From an uncultured Akkermansia sp. (GTDB lineage Bacteria; Verrucomicrobiota; Verrucomicrobiia; Verrucomicrobiales; Akkermansiaceae), in NCBI GenBank assembly GCA_904501975.1, contig CAJGCZ010000038.1, forward strand, positions 1 to 23,618: 23,618 nt of DNA, read 5' to 3'. Positions within the stretch are counted from its first letter, which is position 1, and each line of letters begins with the position of its first letter. The notes below the pieces were generated by a model, which had not been told where the DNA came from, searched no databases, and saw nothing but the letters and a program-made list of their open reading frames with translations. This document shows positions 16,229 to 23,465 of this stretch, one piece after another. A program made the translations under genes and the position numbers.

Positions 16229-16936
16229 ATGAATGAGTTTGCCGGTAAAGTTGTGGTGGTGACAGGTGGGGTGCAGGGGATTGGCCGTTGCATTGCGGAT
16301 AAGTTCCGTGCGGCGGGGGCGCATGTGTGTGTGTTTGATGTGCAGGATAATCCCTATTTTGTGGGAGATTTAGCGAATGAGGACGACTTGCACGCCTTTT
16401 GCGCGAAGGTGTTGGCAGAGTATGGCAGGGTGGATTTCATCATCAACAACGCGGCACCGCTGTTCAAGGGGCTGCCGGATTGCACCTGGCAAGAGTTTAA
16501 TTATGCGCTGCAAGTGGGCGTGGCCGCGCCTTATATGCTTGCCCGTTTGTTCATGGAGCATTTTGCTGAGGGTGCCGCTATTGTGAATTTGTCCTCCAGC
16601 CGCGACCGCATGAGCATGCCCGGCACGGAGTGTTACACCGCAGCCAAAGGCGGCATTGCGGCGCTTACGCACGCGCTGGCGGTGTCGTTGGCTGGCAAGG
16701 TGCGAGTGAACTCCATTTCCCCGGGATGGATAGAAACGCAGGGGGCTGAATACAGCGGGAGTGATGCCGTGCAACAACCGGTGGGCCGTGTGGGTAAACC
16801 GGAGGATATTGCGGAGATGGTGCTTTTCCTCTGCTCCGCTAAAGCCGGCTTCATTACCGGTGAAAATATTTGCATAGACGGTGGCATGACCCGCCAAATG
16901 ATTTACCATGGCGAGCATGGTTGGAGCTTGAATTAA
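16229..16936 (+). CDS. Short-chain dehydrogenase/reductase (SDR)
   Basis: A 235-residue classical SDR of slightly short length. The nucleotide-binding motif T-G-G-V-Q-G-I-G lies at residues 12-19, N-N-A-A at 73-76, the catalytic Ser among S122-S124, and Y136-x-x-x-K140 in Y-T-A-A-K-G-G. The C-terminal I-S-P-G-W and I-C-I-D-G-G motifs of the family are also present. It is expected to be cytoplasmic and to use NAD(P)H. A D-V-Q-D sequence after the second beta strand (Asp38) hints at NAD(H). The substrate is not predictable. The start is fixed by the promoter and by the family N-terminus. The unknown gene at 16958 follows after 21 nt, probably in the same operon. Confidence 0.92.
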   Translation: MNEFAGKVVVVTGGVQGIGRCIADKFRAAGAHVCVFDVQDNPYFVGDLANEDDLHAFCAKVLAEYGRVDFIINNAAPLFKGLPDCTWQEFNYALQVGVAAPYMLARLFMEHFAEGAAIVNLSSSRDRMSMPGTECYTAAKGGIAALTHALAVSLAGKVRVNSISPGWIETQGAEYSGSDAVQQPVGRVGKPEDIAEMVLFLCSAKAGFITGENICIDGGMTRQMIYHGEHGWSLN

Positions 16937-16957
16937 TACGAAAAGGCAACACGAGAT

Positions 16958-17554
16958 ATGGGAACAATTCCGGTAAGATATAGCGGTGGAGAGCTGGTGT
17001 GTATCGGCGACTTGGCAGAGCTGAGCCTGCCCGATGGCAGCGTTCAGCGTGTGCGCATCGGGGCGCTGGATTGCCTCCTGAATCGTGCCGTGTTGGGCGG
17101 CTGGACCCACCACAGCGATTTGCCCACGCTGCATCTCTTTGATGAGTTAACCCCGCACGCCTGGTTCGGGGTGGTAGAGCAGCCCATGCAGCCCCTGAAT
17201 CCGGAAAACCTGCGGCTCATTCAGCGCTCTGAAAAGTTGTATTATAACGATGGGCGCGAGATGCAGGTGGGCGATGTGGTGTGGGATACCGGTTTTCATG
17301 CCCTGTACCGTTTTGCCGGCGTTTGGCATAGGGATAATCCGGAGTACGCATGGTATTTTGAGCAGAATAAGCATGAAGAGGCTGATTGGGTGCTTTGCTT
17401 TGAGCCGTATGAGCATAGAAACGATGGTTACGGGGGATACCTCGTAGCCTATGCTGATAAGGAAGGGCACCGCACAGCGGGGATGGACCATATCTCTTTC
17501 TTGGAGCGTGGCCCCGATTCTCTGGCCACAATAATGCCGGATGAAAACTCGTAA
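16958..17554 (+). CDS. Unrecognised soluble protein downstream of the SDR gene
   Basis: A 198-residue protein without signal peptide or membrane segment; I do not recognise it. It is rich in Trp, Tyr, His and acidic residues. It seems to have two parts: a short beta-rich start (residues 1 to about 40, with an L-V-C-I-G-D-L segment) and a second part beginning near M-Q-V-G-D-V-V-W-D-T-G. No catalytic motif stands out. The 21-nt gap to the SDR stop and the absence of a good promoter suggest cotranscription. It should be real: it is long and has coding-like composition, and the next gene begins with its own promoter. Confidence 0.75.
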   Translation: MGTIPVRYSGGELVCIGDLAELSLPDGSVQRVRIGALDCLLNRAVLGGWTHHSDLPTLHLFDELTPHAWFGVVEQPMQPLNPENLRLIQRSEKLYYNDGREMQVGDVVWDTGFHALYRFAGVWHRDNPEYAWYFEQNKHEEADWVLCFEPYEHRNDGYGGYLVAYADKEGHRTAGMDHISFLERGPDSLATIMPDENS

Positions 17555-17573
17555 AAAAAACACAATAAAAGAC

Positions 17574-17601
17574 TTGTGTGTTTTGTTGTGTGGTGTATAA
17601 T
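17574..17601 (+). promoter_or_regulatory. Promoter of the lipoprotein operon starting at 17610
   Basis: TTGTGT (17574-17579), a 16-nt spacer and a perfect TATAAT (17596-17601). The ATG follows after 8 nt, giving a predicted leader of at most 2-3 nt with no ribosome binding site. Confidence 0.65.
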
Positions 17602-17609
17602 GAACGCAG

Positions 17610-18299
17610 ATGAGTAGCCTGAGCACAAAAGGAATGATGCTGCTGTTGGCCTGTGGGCTCTCGGCATGCAATAGCTTACCCGTCACCTGCAATACGCGTG
17701 ATTGGCTGGCACCGGAGGATTATCGTGTTGCCATGGTGGATGGCCTGTACCCCAAGCGCCATATTACCAACGAGTTTGAGGATTCGTATGCGCCTACCTT
17801 TTGGTTGATTCACGAGTTTCGCCCGGCCTACGTGTTGGATGGTGTTTGCTATGTGGAGCGCGAAATCAGTTACGCTACATCTCAGCGGCCCGTGATTCGA
17901 TACACAGACGACACCGATGTGCCCTTGCATATCCAAGAGATGTGGCAGCAGTTTCCGGTGGATGCGTCCATTCCTGTTGAGCGTTGGCTACAGCCCATTG
18001 AGACGGCTCGCTACCCGCAACGAGATGGCGTAGCTTATCGTTGCATTCCGCAGAATGAGTTTGACTACAAGCGCGCCCGCGCCTTGGGTGAGGTTTCTAC
18101 GGAAGATTTAACTGTACTGGCAGAGTTGCCGCTACAGGATCGCGATACCTATACCGTTGCTCATCGGGTGGCGCAGGTGCCGTTCTTTGTGGTGGATGCC
18201 GTGGCCGATGTTGCTATGCTGGTTACGGCGCCCGTGTGGTGTCCGCTGCGCTCATGGTACATGAATCATAAAGCAGAGACGGAATTCGGTGATAATTGA
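17610..18299 (+). CDS. Unrecognised lipoprotein, first gene of the envelope cluster
   Basis: A 229-residue predicted lipoprotein. The signal peptide ends in the lipobox L-S-A-C (Cys20), so the mature protein should be lipid-anchored. The mature part starts N-S-L-P-V-T-C. A hydrophobic stretch near the C-terminus (about residues 190-212, containing F-F-V-V-D-A-V-A-D-V-A-M-L) resembles in position and pattern the V-A-V-D-V-P-L-T-L stretch of the two paralogous lipoproteins downstream, so it may be a distant relative. This is a weak, by-eye similarity. The next gene starts at its stop codon, which points to a cotranscribed unit with 18301 and 19027. Confidence 0.78.
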   Translation: MSSLSTKGMMLLLACGLSACNSLPVTCNTRDWLAPEDYRVAMVDGLYPKRHITNEFEDSYAPTFWLIHEFRPAYVLDGVCYVEREISYATSQRPVIRYTDDTDVPLHIQEMWQQFPVDASIPVERWLQPIETARYPQRDGVAYRCIPQNEFDYKRARALGEVSTEDLTVLAELPLQDRDTYTVAHRVAQVPFFVVDAVADVAMLVTAPVWCPLRSWYMNHKAETEFGDN

Positions 18300-18300
18300 A

Positions 18301-19023
18301 ATGATGAGCTCTGCACGAATGAAACAATGGTCTTGCTCAGGGGCCTGTGTAGCCTTGTTGATGAGCAGCTGCTGGTCTACGGTAAGCAGCTATGCGTGGG
18401 AGCACGCCAAGGTGGCAGAGCAGGCATGGTGGGTACCGCAGGATGCCCCCATGGAGCTTTACGCTGTGGGTAACGAGGTGTATGCTAAAGGCTACAAAGG
18501 GCGCGCTCGCGGTTGCTACAAGGGTGTGCCGTTTTTTATAGCCGGTATGGGTAATGGCCATAGTTTTGTGAGCCCTGTGCAAGAGGGGGCTGAGGTGGTG
18601 TATGTGCCGCTGTGGCATACTGAAGAAGCCGCTGCCCTGCAAGCCGAGGCCGCAGGAGAACGGGAGGTGACGATTACCTTGGACGCGCCGCGATACGCGA
18701 CGGAGCAATTACCCCCGAACGCTCGCAAATTGAATGTAGCCGGGCATTGTTTAAATCCGGATTATGCCATTACGGTGAATGAGGATGATTTTTGTTGCGG
18801 AACAAATCTTCCCTTGCCGACAGATGCCCATAAATACTATGCCTACCCGATAGGGGCGGTGCTGTTTGTGGCGGTGGATGTTCCCTTAACTCTGGCTGCG
18901 AGCGCTGTCGGTGTGGGCGTTTGTGTCGTGGCGTTGCCACACAATCTGTACCATGCTTGTGTGCAGCAGGGTGGGGAAACGCCATCTGCCGTGCAGCCAA
19001 ACGAAAAAACTTCTGCCAAATAA
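18301..19023 (+). CDS. Lipoprotein paralogue 1 (AKGY/ARGCYKG family)
   Basis: A 240-residue predicted lipoprotein (signal peptide with M-S-S-C, Cys24). It is clearly paralogous to the protein at 20271. Just after the Cys it shares S-x-Y-x-W-x-x-A-K-x-A, then W-V-P, E-L-Y, Y-A-K-G-Y-x-G-x-A-R-G-C-Y-K-G-x-P (61-77). Near the end it shares T-D-A-H-K-Y-Y-A-Y-P-x-G (174-185) and V-D-V-P-L-T-L-A-A (192-200), followed by a hydrophobic segment. The middle is diverged. I do not know this family. Start choices are GTG 18289, ATG 18301, ATG 18304 and ATG 18319. I chose 18301, just after the upstream stop; 18319 would give a signal peptide closer in length to the paralogue. Only 3 nt separate it from the next gene. 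Confidence 0.8.
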   Translation: MMSSARMKQWSCSGACVALLMSSCWSTVSSYAWEHAKVAEQAWWVPQDAPMELYAVGNEVYAKGYKGRARGCYKGVPFFIAGMGNGHSFVSPVQEGAEVVYVPLWHTEEAAALQAEAAGEREVTITLDAPRYATEQLPPNARKLNVAGHCLNPDYAITVNEDDFCCGTNLPLPTDAHKYYAYPIGAVLFVAVDVPLTLAASAVGVGVCVVALPHNLYHACVQQGGETPSAVQPNEKTSAK

Positions 19024-19026
19024 ACG

Positions 19027-20223
19027 ATGAAGACGATACTTTTGCTGTTTGCCTGTTCTTTGTTGCTCTGTGCCTGTGGCGGGGTGAAGCCCGAGCCTGC
19101 CCCGGCTACCGAGGTGTTGCCAACGCCTGATGCTGCCATGCTTGCTGTGAGCGGACACCTGATATGCACCGCTACGCATTGCTTTTTTGCGCCGGATGCA
19201 GCCGGTAAGGCGGCCTTGATAAAAGCCGGAAGCGCCATGGCGAAGGATGATGGCTATATCATGGTGCCAGCTCCGGAACCTGAGCCCTATTTTGCCTTTC
19301 GCAGCACCTATCTGCCGCCGGTGCGTAGCTTTATGCGCGTGGAGTGCGCCGATACCCATTGTGAGGTGAGCGCTGCATGGGATGAGGTTTGCCCGGTGCG
19401 TGCCGTGATGTATGATGATGGCAAGGGCAAGGAGACCTTTTCTGATTATGCCCCGGCTGATGTCGAGTTTTTGAAGACCTTTGCTGCGGAATACAACCGA
19501 GAGACTCTTGCCGGCATTTACCGCGGCATGGCTGGCACGCCCACAACGGAGGCCATGCGAGGCAAAGCTTTGCCCGCTGATGGTGAATTCTTCTGCTCTT
19601 CCGAGGCTTCTATCGGCCCCCATACAAAGCGCTATTTGGAGGAAGGGAAAGAGGCTTTGGAGCGTGCCTACGTGGCGGCAGAAGAAGTGGATACGCGGGA
19701 AGGAAATTACCTTCGGCTGATATTTGATTTCGATGAAATCCCGGACCCGACCGGTGGGCACACAGAGGAATGGGCGAGTGTGGACGCTTCCGGCGATGTT
19801 GTGAGTATACACGGTACGCCGTACCAATTGCGCTTTACGCAAACAGGGGAAGATGAAGCATGGCAGTTGTTCTTTGTGGATACGGATACCGGCTCGCGCG
19901 TGGAACTTGATGTGCATGTGGGTACGCAAAAGCTGCCGTTTTCTATTGCGGTACGCGGCAAGGCGGAGCCTGTCTCCGCCGTAACTAGACTGTATTTGGC
20001 GCCCGATGGTAAAAGTTTGGTGGTGGATGCCTTTTGCGGGGCGGACCACGAGGAGAGCGGCCCGCTGTGTGTATCGTGGAGGTCGGGTGCCCCTGTTATA
20101 GAAAATCTGATTCGTACGAAAGAATGGCGTACCCGCGTGCCCGGAAGTGAAAGCGATGAGTATTTTGTGGGCTGGAAGGGAACGCGCCCGGTTACAACGC
20201 ACATCCGCTTATTTTCTGATTGA
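19027..20223 (+). CDS. Unrecognised lipoprotein with two C-x3-H-C motifs
   Basis: A 398-residue predicted lipoprotein with lipobox L-C-A-C (Cys17), followed by a Pro/Glu-rich linker (K-P-E-P-A-P-A-T-E). The N-terminal third contains two similar motifs, C-T-A-T-H-C (47-52) and C-A-D-T-H-C (107-112), and a further Cys122 in D-E-V-C. They are not haem sites, which would be C-x-x-C-H. They could bind a metal or form disulfides. The rest is acidic and looks beta-rich, with no family I recognise. It starts 3 nt after the preceding gene, with no Shine-Dalgarno sequence, so it is probably the last gene of the 17610 operon. Confidence 0.78.
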   Translation: MKTILLLFACSLLLCACGGVKPEPAPATEVLPTPDAAMLAVSGHLICTATHCFFAPDAAGKAALIKAGSAMAKDDGYIMVPAPEPEPYFAFRSTYLPPVRSFMRVECADTHCEVSAAWDEVCPVRAVMYDDGKGKETFSDYAPADVEFLKTFAAEYNRETLAGIYRGMAGTPTTEAMRGKALPADGEFFCSSEASIGPHTKRYLEEGKEALERAYVAAEEVDTREGNYLRLIFDFDEIPDPTGGHTEEWASVDASGDVVSIHGTPYQLRFTQTGEDEAWQLFFVDTDTGSRVELDVHVGTQKLPFSIAVRGKAEPVSAVTRLYLAPDGKSLVVDAFCGADHEESGPLCVSWRSGAPVIENLIRTKEWRTRVPGSESDEYFVGWKGTRPVTTHIRLFSD

Positions 20224-20247
20224 TTTGTTAATGCCATGTGTTATAGT
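20220..20247 (+). promoter_or_regulatory. Promoter of lipoprotein paralogue 2
   Basis: TTGATT (20220-20225, overlapping the previous stop codon), a 16-nt spacer and TATAGT (20242-20247). The ATG at 20271 lies 23 nt further, giving a predicted leader of about 16 nt rich in C and T. Confidence 0.6.
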
Positions 20248-20270
20248 GAATGGCGTAAGTTCTCCCCCTC

Positions 20271-21017
20271 ATGAATCTGTGTAAATTAGCTATCTTGTTG
20301 TTGAGTGTGTGTTGCCTGAGCAGTTGCCATAGCTCGGTATACCAATACGTGTGGCAACGCGCCAAGATGGCGGATAACGTGGCTTGGGTGCCGGAATCCG
20401 GTAATGTGGAGCTGTACCGGGCAGGGGATGCCATTTATGCGAAAGGGTATGTGGGCCCTGCGCGTGGGTGCTATAAGGGATGCCCCGTGCAGCTGCTTGA
20501 TTCTCGCATGGGCGGCGGTTACGCAACGCTGTGCCCGGATGCGGATAAAGCTGTTCCGGCGTATTTTCGCCTCGGTGACTTTTATGTGCCGACGGTGTTA
20601 GAGGCAGAGAAAAAGGGAGAGAAACGGGTGCTGCTGATGCTGGATGATGATACGCAGTGTGACTCGTTGCCTTCCGCTGCAAAACTTTTAACCGTCAGGG
20701 GAGAGAATAATCGCCGCATTATTACGGGTAGTTTAGATTACCTGGATGCGCAGGACTCCTCTGCGCTTTCTACGGATGCGCACAAGTATTACGCCTATCC
20801 CTTGGGGGTGTTAACTGCGGTGGCGGTGGATGTGCCGCTGACGCTTGCTGCCAATGCAACGTTGGCGGCCGGTGTGGCGGTGGCTACGCCGGTGGGGGCT
20901 GTTTGCTCCTTGGGGAGTGCCTGTGCGCAGTGGATTTCCGGGGAGGAAGAGGAGGCGGCTGCTAAGGCGTCCTCCGAACAGAAGACGGCGAATGCCCCGA
21001 CGGGCGAAAGCCGATAG
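20271..21017 (+). CDS. Lipoprotein paralogue 2 (AKGY/ARGCYKG family)
   Basis: A 248-residue predicted lipoprotein with lipobox L-S-S-C (Cys19). It is the paralogue of 18301-19023. Shared blocks are Y-A-K-G-Y-x-G-x-A-R-G-C-Y-K-G (56-70), T-D-A-H-K-Y-Y-A-Y-P-x-G (168-179) and V-A-V-D-V-P-L-T-L-A-A (184-194), followed by a hydrophobic helix to about 217. The tail is polar and Glu/Ala-rich (E-E-E-E-A-A-A-K). The hydrophobic helix after the V-D-V-P motif suggests membrane contact in addition to the lipid anchor. Function unknown. It has its own promoter and is followed after 18 nt by a membrane protein gene, which makes them likely partners. Confidence 0.82.
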   Translation: MNLCKLAILLLSVCCLSSCHSSVYQYVWQRAKMADNVAWVPESGNVELYRAGDAIYAKGYVGPARGCYKGCPVQLLDSRMGGGYATLCPDADKAVPAYFRLGDFYVPTVLEAEKKGEKRVLLMLDDDTQCDSLPSAAKLLTVRGENNRRIITGSLDYLDAQDSSALSTDAHKYYAYPLGVLTAVAVDVPLTLAANATLAAGVAVATPVGAVCSLGSACAQWISGEEEEAAAKASSEQKTANAPTGESR

Positions 21018-21035
21018 CCGAAGCGCCTTTGCGAG

Positions 21036-21725
21036 ATGTTGATGATGTGCGACGTGTTTATAGCGCTCCCAGTGCTGCTGATGGCGGTGTGGTGGTATAT
21101 TCAACGCCGCTTGGTGCAGCGTAAGGTGGTTTATATAGTGAACGCGGTGCTTTTTTGTCTGAGTGTTGCAGCTATGTTTTGGCTGCGCGAGGTAAACATG
21201 GAAGCAGGCAAAATAGTCTTCCTTTTTGTGGTTTTGCTGGTAGCGTGCACGGTGTTTTGGGGAATATGCGATGATGCGGGGATTGAGCCGCAGTGCCGCC
21301 GCGCTAAAAGACTGGCCGCGATTCCGGTGCGAAACTTGAGCGGCAGTTCGCTGCGCTGCGAGTTGCCTTATGCTAAGATTCAGGAGGCTATGGCCCGGCA
21401 GGCAGAATCTGCATGTAACGGGCACCTGAAAGTGGTGATAGAATTATCCTTTTGCCGTTGGGAGGCGAACTTGGTGGAATTACCGGGAGGCGGCTGGGCG
21501 ATGGCCTTGTGCGATTGTTTGAGCGAGGATGAACTGATTGATGCCGAGATTGACGCCATAGGCGAGCGGCATGGGGTGGCGCATTTATCTCAGCTGCTGG
21601 ATGCTCCGGCAACGGCTGTTGTTTTGTATTGGGAGCAACAGCTCTGCATTTACCCGATGGAGTATGAAGAAGAGGTGAAACGCGTGTTGCAGCATTTTAC
21701 CTGCTTAACGCCCCCGCAGGAGTAA
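21036..21725 (+). CDS. Unrecognised three-helix membrane protein
   Basis: A 229-residue protein with hydrophobic segments near residues 5-22, 31-50 and 59-77 and a basic loop (Q-R-R-L-V-Q-R-K) between the first two. This predicts an external N-terminus and a cytoplasmic C-terminal domain of about 150 residues. That domain is acidic, with several Cys, and has no motif I know. Three closely spaced ATG codons (21036, 21042, 21045) make the exact start uncertain. It lies 18 nt after lipoprotein paralogue 2, in the same operon. Its last 21 nt overlap the 3' end of the small minus-strand gene at 21705. Confidence 0.75.
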   Translation: MLMMCDVFIALPVLLMAVWWYIQRRLVQRKVVYIVNAVLFCLSVAAMFWLREVNMEAGKIVFLFVVLLVACTVFWGICDDAGIEPQCRRAKRLAAIPVRNLSGSSLRCELPYAKIQEAMARQAESACNGHLKVVIELSFCRWEANLVELPGGGWAMALCDCLSEDELIDAEIDAIGERHGVAHLSQLLDAPATAVVLYWEQQLCIYPMEYEEEVKRVLQHFTCLTPPQE

Positions 21726-21899
21726 CCGCCATGCCATGCCGAAAAACAGAGCGGCAAGGGTGATAACATACACGCCTACCACGATGGTATAGATGATTTC
21801 TAAAACATCGATTCCCGAAATGGCGGGCAGGATAAGGTAAAGGCAGGGGAGGAGAAGTGCCCCGCTACCGATGGTGATAATAGATTCTGCCGTGTTCAT
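21705..21899 (-). CDS. Small two-helix membrane protein
   Basis: A 64-residue protein with two hydrophobic segments (about residues 3-28 and 32-60) and a short basic tail (W-R-L-L-L-R-G-R). I do not recognise it. The frame is open back to a TTG at 21962, but I chose ATG 21899 because a good minus-strand promoter (21962-21934) predicts a transcript that contains only the shorter form, with a leader of about 28 nt. It converges on the gene at 21036 with a 21-nt overlap of coding ends. The good promoter and a fully hydrophobic translation make it more than a shadow frame. Confidence 0.6.
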   Translation of the reverse strand: MNTAESIITIGSGALLLPCLYLILPAISGIDVLEIIYTIVVGVYVITLAALFFGMAWRLLLRGR

Positions 21900-21933
21900 G
21901 GTGTGCTTGCTGTAGAAAAGTTGCTTCGCCTGT

Positions 21934-21962
21934 AGTATACGCAAGCGCACATGGGTGGTCAA
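21934..21962 (-). promoter_or_regulatory. Promoter of the small membrane-protein gene
   Basis: On the minus strand TTGACC (21962-21957), a 17-nt spacer and TATACT (21939-21934). It is one of the best promoter matches in the window, and there is no other gene on this strand that it could serve. Confidence 0.7.
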
Positions 21963-22061
21963 GTATAATGAGGTGTAAGATAAAAAAAATCAAAGTATTA
22001 TAAAATGGGTGCAGAATTTGCCTAATAGGTGATTTTATGCGCCGAAAATGGTATTTTATGC

Positions 22062-22089
22062 TTGCCGTGCCGTAGTGGCATGCTACAAT
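22062..22089 (+). promoter_or_regulatory. Promoter of the secreted-protein gene at 22102
   Basis: TTGCCG (22062-22067), a 16-nt spacer and TACAAT (22084-22089), then 12 nt to the ATG. The predicted leader is about 5 nt and lacks a Shine-Dalgarno sequence. Confidence 0.6.
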
Positions 22090-22101
22090 ACCGGTATTGT
22101 T

Positions 22102-22872
22102 ATGAAACGCTTTGTTTATTACATGTGGCTTGGGTTGCTCCTTGCTTGGGCTCCGCAAGAGGCTGTGGCGGTGGCTCCTCTTCCGCCGCCGGTGCCGGCA
22201 GATGTGTGTGCTGCGGCTACGGAAGAGTTTTTGCTGCAAATGCCGCAGAAAAAACACACGGCTTGGGCTGCCGGGCAGGTGGGGCCGGGGTATTCGCCGG
22301 ATACGGCTTGGGTGGTGCAACATGTGGAGGCTCGCCGTTTTCATAAATATGCAGGCTCCATGCTGGAGCTGTTTGTGCGCGCCAAGGCATGGAAAAAATG
22401 CGGCTACAAGTTGGTGGGATTTTACGACGAAAATGTTGTTGTGAAGGGGAAGGCCTACATTTGTATTACCTTGAATTTTGAGACCACGGCAGAGGGGATG
22501 CTTCATCATGTGAATCAATGGTACGATGTATCGGCCTATGTTCCGTATGAGAGTGAGGCCGCCGTAGCAGAGGCCAAGCAACGCTTAGTCCAATCTGTGC
22601 ACCCCATGACCCGGCTCCTGCAATCTGTGCACGACCAAGCCACGGCAGAGGCCGCCGCTTCGCTGTTGGAAAAGGAATATGCCGAGCTTTACACGCAAGC
22701 CAAGTATGCCCGCAAATGGTTGTGGCCCGATAGAAAAGAGTTGTATCAGCAGATAGAAGCGGTAGGTGGTTCTGTGCAGGAGTTTGAGGCCGCCCTGCAC
22801 AAGGTGCAGCAACAGGGGTATTATGGCTCTGCCCGTTTGCAGCGCGTTTTGTTGAGTATTAATGAAGGATGA
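22102..22872 (+). CDS. Unrecognised secreted protein
   Basis: A 256-residue protein with a signal peptide (M-K-R-F then a hydrophobic core, cleavage near AVA-VA), followed by a Pro-rich stretch (L-P-P-P-V-P). The first half of the mature protein contains aromatic and basic residues and a beta-like segment (Y-I-C-I-T-L-N-F-E-T). The second half, from about residue 150, is Ala/Glu/Gln-rich and likely helical. No family recognised. The frame extends to ATG 22048, but the promoter and the signal peptide fix the start at 22102. The stop overlaps the start of the next gene (ATGA), so they should be translationally coupled. Confidence 0.78.
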   Translation: MKRFVYYMWLGLLLAWAPQEAVAVAPLPPPVPADVCAAATEEFLLQMPQKKHTAWAAGQVGPGYSPDTAWVVQHVEARRFHKYAGSMLELFVRAKAWKKCGYKLVGFYDENVVVKGKAYICITLNFETTAEGMLHHVNQWYDVSAYVPYESEAAVAEAKQRLVQSVHPMTRLLQSVHDQATAEAAASLLEKEYAELYTQAKYARKWLWPDRKELYQQIEAVGGSVQEFEAALHKVQQQGYYGSARLQRVLLSINEG

Positions 22873-23465
22873 TTGTGATGAAGGGTTTTTGCTCTAAAAT
22901 TCTGGTGTTTATGGGGGTGGTGCTCTGCACGCTGTTTGGTTTGTGTGCATGTGAAACCCCGTTTCGGGCAGATGTAACGGCCTTTGTTACCGAGGCGCCG
23001 GCGGATTCTGTGTACGAGCTGAATGAAGATGTGCGCCTGCAGCTGCCGCCCCGTGAAATGTCAAACTTTGATTACCTTGGCGGAACCGCCGTTACTAAAA
23101 TGGGCTGTTTTCCGCTGATGAAACCGGCCGGGGAAAAGGGAACATTTGCCTTCATTGGCCACCCAAGCCGTTGGCCCAATCTGACCAAAGGAACCCGTGT
23201 AACGCTGAATCGCCTGTATATGGAACGCCTGTTCTGCCGATTTTTGTGGTCTAAGACAACGGTCTATGCTCTGTATGCCGACCTCACCATTCACTCCCCG
23301 CACCACGAGCATGTGTGGTGTCCGCTGCTGTTGCGCGCCGAAAATTGCGATGGCCCACCCGCGCTCATCGCCCCGCGCCTCAAGAATCCCCGCACCGGCG
23401 AGCCGCTAAAACTCCCGTTTGAGCAAATCATGCGCGAAGCCGTGCGCGTTTCCCCGGAGGAGTAA
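22869..23465 (+). CDS. Unrecognised lipoprotein, coupled to the secreted protein
   Basis: A 198-residue predicted lipoprotein with lipobox L-C-A-C (Cys28 in this numbering). The mature part starts E-T-P-F-R-A-D and is Pro/Arg-rich, with conserved-looking Trp and Cys (H-V-W-C-P-L-L-L-R-A-E-N-C), but no known family. The ATG at 22869 overlaps the previous stop by 4 nt. An alternative ATG at 22878 has an AAGGA 8 nt upstream, one of the few good ribosome binding sites in the window, and gives a more usual lipoprotein N-terminus (M-K-G-F). Both forms keep the lipobox. I cannot name its partner, though the coupling suggests joint function with the secreted protein. Confidence 0.75.
   Translation: MIVMKGFCSKILVFMGVVLCTLFGLCACETPFRADVTAFVTEAPADSVYELNEDVRLQLPPREMSNFDYLGGTAVTKMGCFPLMKPAGEKGTFAFIGHPSRWPNLTKGTRVTLNRLYMERLFCRFLWSKTTVYALYADLTIHSPHHEHVWCPLLLRAENCDGPPALIAPRLKNPRTGEPLKLPFEQIMREAVRVSPEE

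Noticed and set aside
18291..18296. GATAAT just before the 18301 start as a separate leaderless promoter
   Set aside because: No acceptable -35 box lies 16-18 nt upstream and the gene follows directly on the previous stop, so cotranscription is more likely.
19173..19365. C-T-A-T-H-C and C-A-D-T-H-C as cytochrome c haem sites
   Set aside because: Haem attachment needs C-x-x-C-H; here the order and spacing are different.
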